From Brachypterus glaber (lineage: Eukaryota; Arthropoda; Insecta; Coleoptera; Kateretidae), in assembly GCA_958510825.1 (NCBI GenBank), contig OY294050.1, forward strand, positions 6,549,340-6,613,339: a stretch of DNA of 64,000 nt, read 5' to 3'. Positions 54,202-64,000 of this stretch are shown here, one piece after another. The first letter of the stretch is position 1; every line of letters starts with the position of its first letter. The notes beneath the pieces are model-generated. The model saw nothing but the letters and a program-made list of their open reading frames with translations. It ran no database searches and was not told the DNA's origin. The translations under genes were made by a program, and so were the position numbers.

Positions 54202-55805
54202 ACGGAGACGTCTTTTGTTTACTTTCGGTACATGCTTTGGACGTCTAAAAAATAGTTTCGTGAATTTGAAAGAAAAATCAACTATTGGATAATAGTTATT
54301 TATGGTACTAGTGGGTAAAGTAAGATATTTCCCATGAGAAATATAACCTGCGAGCCGTCAGCCAAGCAGGTTAATTTTCGAGGGGGCAATATCGGTTTAC
54401 CCATGAGTTCCATACATGGTTTTATTCAATAAATAGCTTACTAATTAATATTTTTATTAAAAATTTTAATGACATTTACAAGAAAATAATTTGACAAGTG
54501 ACAGTTGAGTGGGTAAAATAAATAATTATCCACTCAATAAAGTAAAAGCCACGCGGGGGTTATTACTGAGTTTATCTATTTAAAATAAAGCTGGTAATTG
54601 TCTTATTATCTATATGTATTGGATAAATATATTTTTTACAATAAAAATGATTTAAGAACGAATTGTAATATAACCTTTAAAAATATGTCAATGATTGATA
54701 AAATGTTGGATTAATCACAGAAAAAAACGCCAACAATTCAATGAAGGTCGAAACAAAAAAACCGAATAATTCAATTAAATGCTAGTTAAGAAAATGTTTT
54801 AAGGACACCCAATCAAGCAAATCTATGGATTTTTATTCGATATTTATAATGGATTTTACTGGTTATTGTTTATTTTCTTTGAAAATCCTTTGAATTAGTA
54901 TCTTTTCAACACTTTAGTGTTGAAAAGAGGTTTTTCAAGTTTGTAACAATACCTAGTAGAATGTTAAAAAAACTTGGCCAAGTACGAGCTAGAGCCGCTC
55001 ATTGAGGTTTCTTTGTCTAGCTTTTTTTGTTTTTGTTTTTGTTTTCTTCTTCTTCGTCTCAATATGTCTTTTGTGCGGTAACAATCTGTAAAAAAGCCAC
55101 CTAAAAAAAAGTGAACCGGGTACCTTTTCTAGACGGGTGAAAAAATGAGGCAGTTATAAAATATCAATTTGACTTCACTTTTCCTGTATTTTTGGACCTT
55201 ATTCCAATGTTGACCATATTTAATGTGACGCAAACAGAAAAGATCCTGAATTGTTTGGTAGAAGAATATTTCAAATCAAACATTCCGTTCAAAAGTTATA
55301 AGGTTCAAATACAGACCGATATTTTTTTTAAGACCCACTTTTTTCACATTTTCTCGACGTTTCATAAAAAAGTCGAAAATGGAAAAAAAAATTGATTTTT
55401 CGGTTTAAAATCGACCGGATGTTTCCACCCGTAACGCAAAACTTTTCATCTTTTTGTCAAAATAAGGAAAGTGGGTTGTTCGGGGTAATTCCCAAATTAA
55501 GCTCTTAAAATTGCATGAAAAAACAAATGAAGTTTGTAATTATGGAGGCGTTTATTGGCATAGCTCGTATAATTAAAGACAAATACAACTTTATACCCTT
55601 TGGGGTGGATAATTTCGTACCGAAAATTACAGAATAATTCATTATATCAATCTTCGCTGTCACAAAGGACCAAATCTCTGTTGCAGCGGCTAAATTTAAC
55701 ATAAAATCGGGTTGAAGGGTTTAGACTAGATGGTTCTTTTGGAACAGACTAGCCGTAAAGTAAATTGTTGGACGGCCCAGGCAGTCAAGACCAAAAAAAA
55801 GAGTT
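54202..55805. other. Intergenic, nothing supported
   Basis: Contains a perfect 26 bp hairpin (CTTTTCAACACT/AGTGTTGAAAAG) at 54902-54927. Frames at 55192 and 55505 have no domain. Confidence 0.5.
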
Positions 55806-55860
55806 GAGAAAAAGAGAGGGAGGGAGATATAGAGAGAGAAAAAGAGAGAGAGAGAGAGAC
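55806..55860. repeat. GA-rich microsatellite
   Basis: Imperfect (GA)n and (GGGA)n tract. The two antisense frames at 55721-55942 and 55726-55971 (runs of Ser, Leu) are read through it. Confidence 0.85.
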
Positions 55861-55979
55861 TGAAGAGCTGTAGGTTTGTTTTTCTTCCTTTGAACTCAAA
55901 AGTCCAACTCTTGCATGTTTGAAGATTTTTAAGAAATAACAAGCCGTGAAGATATGTGGTGCTAGTAGCATTTGCGTAG

Positions 55980-56535
55980 CAATTTTACTATTTTTTTTTT
56001 GAAAAATTTAAAAAAATATATAAAATTTCTTCAAAATTTTATTTTATTTTTTTTTTTTTTCGAAAAACGACTAATTTTTAAAAATAATAGTAGTTTAACC
56101 CCCCATAACTTTCTTGTTTTGGGGGGATTACTTTTAAAATTGGTTAAATTGATCTTTGTAATAATAAAAGTAATTTCTCCTGAAAAAGTTACGTTAATCG
56201 GAATTATCTTTCAGCTTTTTTCGATTTTTAAAAAAGTTTAACCCCCCATAACTTTTTTGTTTATGGAGGGATTGCTTACTTTCAAAAAGAATAGGGCTCA
56301 TTTCCTCTTAGAACTTGATTTTTCCTGAACATTTCAAGTCGATCGAATTATTCGTTCTTGAGTTATCGTGTCCACAAAAATCGTGACATCGGACGGACGG
56401 ACAGGTGGACAGACGGACATTGAAAAAAAAGTTGCTTATTTTTTTATGAAACAAATTTATATCCAAGAATTTTTTTTTTCTAGGATCATTTTTGAATTTT
56501 TTTAAAACCTCGAAACTACCGTATAATATTCTAGT
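55980..56535 (+). repeat. Repeats V and W in sequence
   Basis: 56095-56300 holds two CCCCCCATAACTTT-TTG blocks with GTAATTTCTCCTGAAAAAG between (repeat V). 56350-56532 continues with TTCTTGAGTTATCGTG, GGACGGACGGACAGGTGGACAG and the W block shared with 53176-53340. The order V then W suggests both belong to one larger dispersed element. Confidence 0.65.
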
Positions 56536-56539
56536 GCTA

Positions 56540-56962
56540 CACGGAAAAAAAATTATAGCTAGGAGCGCTATAACACACATACCAAGCAAATTATAATCGC
56601 TTATTATATAAATACAAGGCTTTCTCTTACAATTATGGCAGTCAGTGTAAAAATTTATATGAAATACTTTAATTGTTTAGTGAATAATAAAATATAACAA
56701 ATAGTATGGCATTTATAGCTTAAATAGATTTAATTATTGTCCGTGCTAATAATTTTTATAATATAATAAAATTTCTGTAAATTTATAATAGTGCCTGTAA
56801 TAAATATAATCGTGTCTGTAATATATATAATCGTTTCCAATTTATTTTTAACATTATTAGTTATTGTGTCCCTTATAATCTATAGCTTAAATCACTATAA
56901 TTTGCCACTGTTACCAAACATCTTATAATGTATAGCGCAGAGCCCACTAATTTCTTTCCGTG
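56540..56962 (+). mobile_element. MITE K, copy 3 (423 bp, TA-flanked)
   Basis: Near-identical to 42322-42746, with CACGGAAA / TTTCCGTG ends and TA on both sides (56538-56539, 56963-56964). Inserted directly after repeat W. Confidence 0.92.
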
Positions 56963-57112
56963 TAAATATAATAATGTGCATTGAATTTTCTAAAAAAAAA
57001 TCTAAAAATATATCTAGACCAAATATTTATATGAAAATTGAAGTATTTATTTTTGAATAGTTTTGCCAAAAACTCATAATATTTACAGTAGATAAATTAT
57101 CTAGGATAATTT

Positions 57113-57366
57113 GAGGGGTTCAAAGCTAAAGTGGACCAAGTCCATAAAACCGCTATTCTAGATATTGACATTAAAAGTTGTTTGTTCTTAATTAATGAAC
57201 TAGTTTGTTCTTAATTTATGAACTAGTGCCATCTACCGTCCAAAGACAGAGGTATGGACTTGGTTCGTTACAGTACTAAAAAATATGTGCTTTGAACTAT
57301 CTCTTGATCAATGCAGATCAAAAAATTGTCTTTATGGACTTGGTCCAATTTAGCTTTGAACCCCTC
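57113..57366. mobile_element. Foldback MITE, 254 bp
   Basis: GAGGGGTTCAAAGCTAAAGT and the mirrored TTTAGCTTTGAACCCCTC, then inner GGACCAAGTCCATAAA / TTTATGGACTTGGTCC. ATTT stands directly outside both ends, a possible 4 bp duplication. The inner region contains a duplicated TTGTTCTTAATT-ATGAACTAG. Confidence 0.85.
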
Positions 57367-57539
57367 ATTTAAAAAAAAATCAAACACATTAAGTACCTTG
57401 ATTTCGTTAAATCAAAAGCAATAATGTTTTAGTTAGTATTAAAACAAATGAAAATCGTTTTTCAGGCTTACAGCTTACACAGAATGTTTTGAATTTGGTG
57501 TTAAAGTGCACTTTAATTAGTACAAAAAAACTGTGTCTC

Positions 57540-57650
57540 GTCAAAAATACACGGTGTTTGCAGGCTTTTGTTATTAAATAAAGGGGACAATTCTACATCA
57601 CAAAAGTGAAAAACCAACAGAGGAATATATGTCCGGTAATAAGCCTTAAG
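57540..57650 (-). repeat. Fragment of the CGGTGTTTGCAGGCTTTTG repeat
   Basis: Reverse complement of the block at 22215-22320 (CCAAAAGACTGCAAACACCG, TCCGGACATATGTTCCT) with changes. The 80-codon frame at 57513-57755 overlaps it. Confidence 0.6.
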
Positions 57651-57769
57651 GGTGATTCGAAGATATATTGAATGGGGAACAAAAAAAACACCAATAAAAT
57701 TATAATGCTGAAAGGCGATTCTACATTTAAAACTCAGCAAAAAAATATTCTTCACCGAAACACCTAAAT

Positions 57770-58250
57770 TTAATATTAAAGAAGCCTTTTAAAAAATAAC
57801 ATTTTTGGTGGCACAAAATGTTACTTCCCCTTAATTGCATTTTTTTAAAAAACGGTTGCTCCTACAGTGTTACACTATATCATTTTTTATGTGTTTTTAC
57901 TCAAATAAATTCACATAAAAAAAATGGGGCAAAAATGTGTTAAGCCTCACACATTTTTTCCCTCTAGGCACGCCTCTGGATAGATTCAAAAAAATAAATT
58001 AACATAAACAATTAGCCCTTATTAATACTAGTATACATGCAAAACCTCGTCGCTCTAGCTTAAAGGGTACTAGATTTATTAATTTAAACCCTTATTTTTA
58101 GTAGATATAATTTTAAAGGGTCGTGACTCTCTTGGGGTTTGTTTTTTCCGGACCTATGTTCCTATGCTGGTTTTTCATGTGGTGTGATGTAGAATCCGCC
58201 TTTATGTAATGCCAAAAGACTGCAAACACCGTGTATATTTTGCTTTTTGA
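57770..58250 (+). repeat. Dispersed repeat Q, copy 2, plus GCAAACACCG block
   Basis: 57776-58165 follows 18510-18930. It continues into TTTTCCGGACCTATGTTCCTATG and CCAAAAGACTGCAAACACCGTGTAT, the block seen at 22210-22320, which links these fragments into one repeat family. Confidence 0.75.
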
Positions 58251-59524
58251 AAACTGTAGCGCATGTCCGACAGTACAAAGAGTACAAAATGAAAATCAAA
58301 GCATTTTCATAATTCACCGTTAATAGGTTTTCCAAGAAGGGGTGTAAGTTGCTGAAACTTTAACAAAGTGGTTGTTGAGGTTTACTTAATTCAAGCTTCA
58401 ACATAAGCTTTTAGTGGAAAGCCTAAAATATTAATTTATAATCCAAAATCCTTTGAATCAGAAATGAAAGCCAAAATAGCCAAAAAATGTCTTCCTTTAC
58501 AATGTTTTTCCCTGTTTAACCTAAATCTCTATACAGGCGGTTTAACCTAAATCATTATACAGTGCGTGTCAAAAGTCCGCTCCCCCATTTAACTTTTGCA
58601 CGGCTTAAGATGCACTGAAAAAAAGGATCCTTTGCGGTAAGGGCATATAAAATTAGGCCAAATGCTTCGCACTCTTGAATACGTCCAAAAGCGCCTTCTC
58701 TTAACATGAAAATATAATTCACTTGCCAAGATCTTTCTGATTCTTCAACTTAAAATTTATTGATTTTGTGTGAAATGCAAGTGGTCTTGTTTAAAAAAAA
58801 AAATCTTGGGCCAAAGTATTTAAAACTATTTAATTTTTAACAATCTTAAAACAAGATAAATGGTTTTTGCCTGAAATGCGCCAGGTCCAAGAGAATTTTA
58901 AAAATATTTCAAAAGCGACACTTTTCTTGGGACAAGACAAATTCTTTTGTTTGAATATGTATCTTTTAAGCTAAAAGATTAACTGCCAAGAGTTCTGACT
59001 ACTTTGAGCCAAGATCGTATTTTTTTGTTAAATTTGGAACACGTAAATAACATAACCCAAATATTTTTTTGGTACATATCTGATATGTTTATGGGTCACA
59101 ATAGAGTCAGGCTAGGATGGGATTTTTTTTAATGTAAAAAACATATAAAATACATAGTGAATTCCGTAATAAAGAATATTCTAAACGAATGAAAGTATAC
59201 AAAATATAAATTTTCTGCTGAACAAAGTGTGACTTTGGCACCGGTCATACCAAAAACCCAAAACAAAAAAAAAATGAGTAAAAATACACAAATTAATACC
59301 GAAGTGCAGATGCAGTTTAAAAATAACCCAACAACATAAAAGACCAGTATTTTTACTGTCCATTTCAGAGCGTATTGAAAGTAACAGTGTACGACTTTCC
59401 TCGTGCACAGCATAAGAGAAGAACGAAGTCATAAGTTATTCGCGAAAAAAAGCACTTTGTTATGTAATTTAGAAAACATTCTTTGTTTATTGCATAGATA
59501 AATAGTGCTGGAAAGACTAAAAAC
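58251..59524. other. Intergenic, no supported gene
   Basis: A terminus GTCAAAAGTCCGCTCCCCC near 58567 resembles the intron 5 element family. Antisense frames 59129-59589 are overlapping chance frames without domains. Confidence 0.45.
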
Positions 59525-59790
59525 ATAAAATAGTAATTATATACCAAGGTAGAGAAGACATTTTTTATAGCCGAGCTGCTTAGCAGCAAGGGATTTAAGA
59601 GTGCGAGGCTATAACAGTCTTCTCTACCGTAGTTTATATATTAGTTTTTTCACTACTAGCACTATTTAATTATTTTTATTCAAATAATGAAATAAATTAT
59701 TAACAGAAATGATATTTCTTGAAATTTCATAAAAACCAAGTAGCCTTGATCAATGACATTTGCTCAAATAAATACTTTCAACTGACGTTT
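59525..59790 (+). repeat. Dispersed repeat T, copy 2
   Basis: Direct copy of 39724-40010 with a short deletion in the GCCGAG..CTGC region and about 12 extra bases (AGGTAGAGA) near 59549. Confidence 0.85.
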
Positions 59791-60184
59791 AAAAAATTTA
59801 GTTTTTTTTTTTAATTTTTCATAATATTTAGCTAATTATTGATTGTATTAATTGGTAATAATTATAATTAATTATATTTAATAAATAAAAGTTATTTAAA
59901 TCTATTTTCTTCGGTTTAATTAGTAAAAATTGCACAAAGAACTGAAACATCTAAAGTGACAGAAATCAATTGTTTATAAAGTTTACTCCCACTAGGAGAG
60001 AAAAAAATATTGCTATAGGTGAAAAACTAATTATTTTATATAACGCATCGTAAATTATACTTTTAAACTAATTTTAATTGATATAAATTTAAAAAAATCT
60101 TAATAAGTCGGATTTTTTATAAAAAAAAAATGATAAATTAAAACCTTAAAAAAAATAAAAATATATAATTAAATAGAGAATTTT

Positions 60185-60560
60185 ATAAGCTTTAAAATGA
60201 TGTATCACACGACCCCCTTTCTATTAAAAAAAATGTCCCCCTCCACATTTTAAGAGCTGAAAATATCAAATATATGCGAAAAGATAGTTTGGGTTGTTTT
60301 ATTTAAGTGTTTCAAATTTAAAGTCGATGTCTCAACTCGTTCAAATGTACGAGAGGAGGGGGGGTTGACTTTTGGACCGCACCTTATATGATTACCTATA
60401 CACGGTGCGGTCCAAAAGTCACACGACCTCCCTCTCCATAAAAAAACCCCTATGCCCCCCCTGCTCAATTTTTAAAAGCTAAAAATATTAAATAAGTATA
60501 TGCCAAAAGGTAGCTTAAGTTTTCTTATTTATGTGTTTAAAACTTTAAGTTGATATTTTG
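60185..60560. mobile_element. Two termini of the intron 5 element family, back to back
   Basis: 60185-60388 matches the right end of the 11204-12275 element (TTTAAAATGATGTATCACACGAC, CTCGTTCAAATGTACGAGAG, TTGACTTTTGGACCGCACC). After a short spacer, 60403-60560 begins GTGCGGTCCAAAAGTCAC, a terminus in the opposite orientation. The 72-codon antisense frame at 60250-60468 spans the junction. Confidence 0.65.
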
Positions 60561-61564
60561 CCTAATAAAAAAAATTACAACTTTTATCCCCGACAAAAAA
60601 GTTGATGATTTACAAATTAACTTAAGTTTAAATTTGTAAATTAGCTAGAAATATTTTATATATAAAATTATTCTAGATATGTACTTAACTTTTAATTGTA
60701 TGACAGTTTACAATACATTAACATTATTCAAGCCCGCATGGTACTTTTGACAAATATATAGGTACCTACTGTAGATTCTCATAAAATTAACGCTAACTGT
60801 TAGGTATCTAGCTACAAAAAAAAACATTTAATTGCAGAACACTCTGTAGATACCACGCAAAAAATATCTATGGTATTCTATGGGATATAGTACCCATGGT
60901 ACTCTCTGGGAGAGATGAATGTACTTATAAAGGTCATGGTGCCTAAGAACAAAAACAACCTTGAAACATTCTGCAGTAATAACAGGAAAAACCTTAAGCG
61001 CACTTTTACCAGATTTGCTCTGGTGCACTTATTTTTGCCAATAGGGCCCCCTAGAGAGCTAGCCATAAATGACGTAATATACCCTAGGTTATACAATTGT
61101 ATACCCTAGGGTATACAATTTTAAATTTATAAATTATGAATCATAATTTAAATGCTGTCGATAGCTCAAAACTTTGACCGCTAGAGATTTTTGTTTGTAA
61201 CTAATCCTCTATGGGTACATTCCCAATTATTATGGCTAGGGGCGGATCTAGAGTCATAGAATGAAAGGGGGAATCGAAATTTTTGGGCGCCATTGCCAAA
61301 AATTAAAAAAAATCAAGGGAAAATTATTTCTAAAAATATTTTACTCAATGACAATAACCAACAAAAGCGCCGCAAGCAATTTTTTTACTCGCACAGGATA
61401 ATGGTAAAGTTGTTTAAATTCTTACATTTAAAGCTATTTCTTCTCCTGAAATTATGGTCATGGGGGGGGTTATAGCTAGCCCCCATTCATAAATAGAAGT
61501 ACCGTGATTTCAATAAGGGATTTACATAAAAATCTACATTTTCTAAAATATTGTAGAATTTTAA
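60561..61564. other. Intergenic, nothing supported
   Basis: AT-rich with a small palindromic patch (ATACAATTGTATACCCTAGGGTAT) near 61090-61120. Overlapping frames at 60828-61109 on both strands show no domain. Confidence 0.5.
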
Positions 61565-61699
61565 GGGCCACTTGCACCAACTTTTGGTACGGGATTACCT
61601 CAGCTAAACCGAGTTTAAGTTAAAAATGCTGCGTTCTGATTGGTCGGCCGTCAATTTAATCCAAGTTTAAAGTTAAACCATCATTGGTGCAAGTGGCCC
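61565..61699. mobile_element. PIF/Harbinger-like MITE, 135 bp
   Basis: GGGCCACTTGCACCAA termini, mirrored exactly as TTGGTGCAAGTGGCCC, with TAA duplicated at 61562-61564 and 61700-61702. The inner arms (AACCGAGTTTAAGTTAA / TTAATCCAAGTTTAAAGTTAAACC) are partly paired. Confidence 0.92.
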
Positions 61700-61702
61700 T
61701 AA

Positions 61703-62386
61703 GGTTGTCACAGTTGTCAGTTTGGGGCCAAGCCATTTAAATGTATTTTCACATAAAACATACAAATTCGTGTAAATTTTGTCAAGGTTTTCCGCTTTTA
61801 CATAAAAACGATTAAACGGAGGAATTCATACTTAGGGGTTTTTGAGTTATTCGGGCAGCAGAGTTATGTTACCAGTCTTTGTTTCAAAAAGGAAATAATT
61901 TATTTCAAATAAACTAAGTACAGATTTTATACGTTTTCCTTACATTAAAATTAGTATACCTAGGTGTATAATTATATCAAAAAAAAGGCGCAAAGATGAA
62001 TCAATGTTTTTGTGTTTAACTAAATCCTACCCACAAACAAAATACCTACGGAGAAAAATTCAAAAAGTTGAACAAAATAAATAAAAAAAAATAAAAAAAA
62101 AAACGTTTTTCAAATTAATTTTTAATTTTTACAGCGCTTTTTGCAAAAACTAATCATAACTTCATATTCAATTTTCCTTTTACTTTCCCCCAGGAAAGTA
62201 AAAAGTTTATCCCCGTATATGATTTAAATAGATATAAAAATAAAATAATTGATAAAGAACTTAAAGAATTGTATAGAAAATTTAAAGTTAAACAATAAAA
62301 CTCAAAAATTAAAAAAAAAAAACTAAATAACACTATAAAATAAAAATAAAAAGGTTCGCCATAGATACAATACAACATTGCAATGC
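61703..62386. other. Intergenic, nothing supported
   Basis: AT-rich with A-runs near 62080-62105 and 62310-62320. The frame 62154-62378 (-) is Phe/Leu/Ser low complexity. Confidence 0.5.
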
Positions 62387-62394
62387 ATTGAAAA

Positions 62395-62555
62395 CAGGGC
62401 TGGACAGAGCCGCCCGGGCCCGGGAACTTTATTTCCAGGCCCCCTCGCCTCTAAAAAAAATCTTTACCCTTGTCAGAAAACAGAAAATTTTCGCCGCCTG
62501 GCCCCCTTGGGAACCCGGGCCCCGGGGAATCCCCCCCCCCCTGAATCCTGCCCTG
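62395..62555. mobile_element. hAT-like MITE, 161 bp, GC-rich
   Basis: CAGGGCTGGACAGAG at the left and the mirrored CTGAATCCTGCCCTG at the right, plus paired CCCGGGCCCGGG-type blocks. An 8 bp target duplication ATTGAAAA / ATTGAAAC (62387-62394, 62556-62563) matches at 7 of 8 positions. CAGGG ends and an 8 bp duplication fit the hAT superfamily. The three frames over it (62378, 62388, 62473) are read-outs of the GC-rich repeat. Confidence 0.82.
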
Positions 62556-62563
62556 ATTGAAAC

Positions 62564-63499
62564 GTTAACGAGATTACTACTTTACCCTTAGTTTGTAGTT
62601 TTGAATTGAGGAGCTGCAATCCACTAGTATTCGTTTTGTCCAGTTTTATTATCACGGTTTTTATACATTGAAGGCATAGGAACTAAACCGACTATTGTTA
62701 CTGGATTTTGTTTTTTATGTTTGTCCGGGAAATTTTTGACCATGATAACGCAAGAACGCTTCTAGCTAAAGACTTAAAATTTGGACCATAGGTTAATTAT
62801 ACAAAGTTCTAGGCTGGGACTGCTTTTGGTAAACATCGGTGTGGGAGTAAAATGGGGTAAAAAAATGGTCAATTCTTTTTTTCTAAATACATAGGTATAT
62901 TTTTTGTTTTACGAAAAAAGAAACTTTTTTTGAAAAAAAAATTGAATTTATTTTTTTTATTTTTTTTTATTTTATTTTTTTTATTCGTTTTTATTTTATT
63001 TTAATGAACCTAAGGCCTATAAGGAAAAGTAATATTTTGTTCGCAGCAGTATTTTTTTTAAACAACTTTTTTATATATTTTTTTATTCTTGAATTCATGA
63101 AAATTAATGTTTTTATTAATTATGTAAAAAATAATTTGGAATATCCAAAATCTCGTCCAGAATTCTGCAAAAAAAAAACGTTCCGACCTCTGAGATTTGA
63201 GACACACGATCTGAATCAATTAAAATTTAACATATGGTTGGGATAAGCATATTAAACAGTTTATATTAAAATGGTATATACTCCAATTAACCAAGCCAAA
63301 CAGTTGAACCAAAACACGAATAGTATTTATCTGGTCATACAACTTTACGTTACGAATAGCGTTGTTCTAGGTAGCGAATTTTGAATATTTTTGAAAATTT
63401 AAAAGAAAATATACTATGGTAAAATATACGAGTTCAACGGCGGCCATAATTAAAAGTTCACAAAAAAATTACGAGATGACACTACTGGCAGGCTTTTTC
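62564..63499. other. Intergenic, nothing supported
   Basis: AT-rich with T-rich low complexity at 62940-63000. The frame 63004-63246 is Phe/Ile/Asn-rich, without a domain. Confidence 0.5.
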
Positions 63500-63953
63500 T
63501 GGACTTAATTTTATTTAATGTATATTAATATGGGAGGCATAGCGTAGTGGCTAGCGCGTGTACATAGCAAGCCTACTAGGGTGAGTTCGATTCTCACTGG
63601 CGCCGATTTGCCTTTTTCAGTTAATTAATAATTGAAATTTGGCGAAGGCGATAAGTGAAACGGACACTATTTATAAACTGGTTCGAAAGTCAGTATAAGC
63701 CGGTGGTTCCCTCTACTACTAGCCCGCACAAGTCCTGGACTTAGGGGATGCTTAATTAAGTAGAATAGTACGAGGTTAAACAAATATGTAATGTAATGAA
63801 ATGTAATATAAAATAATTAAAAAAAAAAAAACAAAATGAGCTAAGCGCCAAATAAGAGCACCCAAAAAGGCCTCTTATTTGGCGCTTAGCTCGTTTTGTT
63901 TTTGTCAAATTATTTTATATTATTAATGTGCATTAAATAAAATTAAGTCCAGA
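63500..63953. mobile_element. Foldback element split by a SINE
   Basis: TGGACTTAATTTTATTTAATG at 63500 is mirrored at about 63933-63953. The arms continue through ATTAATA, ATATAAAATAATT, AAAACGAGCTAAGCGCC / GGCGCTTAGCTCGTTTTG and meet near 63875 around AAATAAGAG..CTCTTATTT. The left arm is interrupted by the SINE; the right arm is not. Confidence 0.8.
63532..63801 (+). mobile_element. tRNA-derived SINE, copy 2
   Basis: Same head (TAGCGTAGTGGCTAGCGCG, GTGAGTTCGATTCTCAC, TGGCGCCGA) and body as 27517-27780. Most differences are in the segment corresponding to the anticodon arm and in the few bases after CGGACACT. The tail is AAACAAAT then a T/A/G-rich stretch. TAATAT occurs at the left flank and again after the tail, a likely target duplication. 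Confidence 0.9.
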
Positions 63954-64000
63954 TTGGTGGAAATTCGTCAAATATAGTGTTTTAGGGGCAACTTTGGCGG

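Noticed and set aside
55721..55971. Ser/Leu-rich antisense frames
   Set aside because: Produced by the GA microsatellite.
62378..62655. Three frames over a GC-rich segment
   Set aside because: They coincide with the hAT-like MITE and its flanks.

Overview
The window looks like nuclear DNA of an insect, with a beetle (Coleoptera) the most likely host, though the order is not proven. It is strongly AT-rich, has spliced coding DNA with GT..AG introns, and carries one gene of the insect-specific odorant receptor (7tm_6) family. The rest is dominated by short non-autonomous DNA transposons, foldback elements, a tRNA-derived SINE and tandem repeats. No rRNA, CRISPR array, operon or prokaryotic feature is visible.

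The only gene I can support is an odorant receptor on the + strand at 1253-12371. Six exons join in frame (1253-1826, 8019-8229, 9648-9747, 10823-10924, 11022-11177, 12306-12371) to give an intact 402-residue protein, full length for the family. All five introns have GT..AG ends. Four of the five are swollen by repeats. Intron 1 holds an 825 bp foldback and a 4.1 kb satellite array with a trimeric higher-order repeat. Intron 2 begins inside a PIF/Harbinger-type MITE that landed on the splice donor and left it usable. Intron 3 holds two inverted-repeat elements, the first starting at the donor. Intron 5 is almost wholly one element.

From about 12.4 kb to 64 kb I find no convincing coding exon. 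The open frames there are short, lie on repeats or low-complexity DNA, and show no recognisable domain. The stretch is a mosaic of elements definable from inverted termini and target-site duplications. These include PIF/Harbinger-like MITEs with TAA/TTA duplications (8234, 25880, 33831, 36398, 61565), TA-flanked Tc1/mariner-like elements (12974, 16687, 17436, 19402, 29732, and a 425 bp family at 42322, 50647 and 56540), a hAT-like MITE (62395), and two SINE copies (27517, 63532). There are also many two- or three-copy dispersed repeats, a 482 bp perfect palindrome (46574-47055) and a 9 bp minisatellite (52552-52872).

No transposase or reverse transcriptase was recognised, so the mobile elements seen here would need enzymes encoded elsewhere. 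The most interesting points are how the receptor gene tolerates insertions at or next to its splice sites, the HOR satellite inside an intron, and the perfect palindrome with an empty-site paralogue in the same window.
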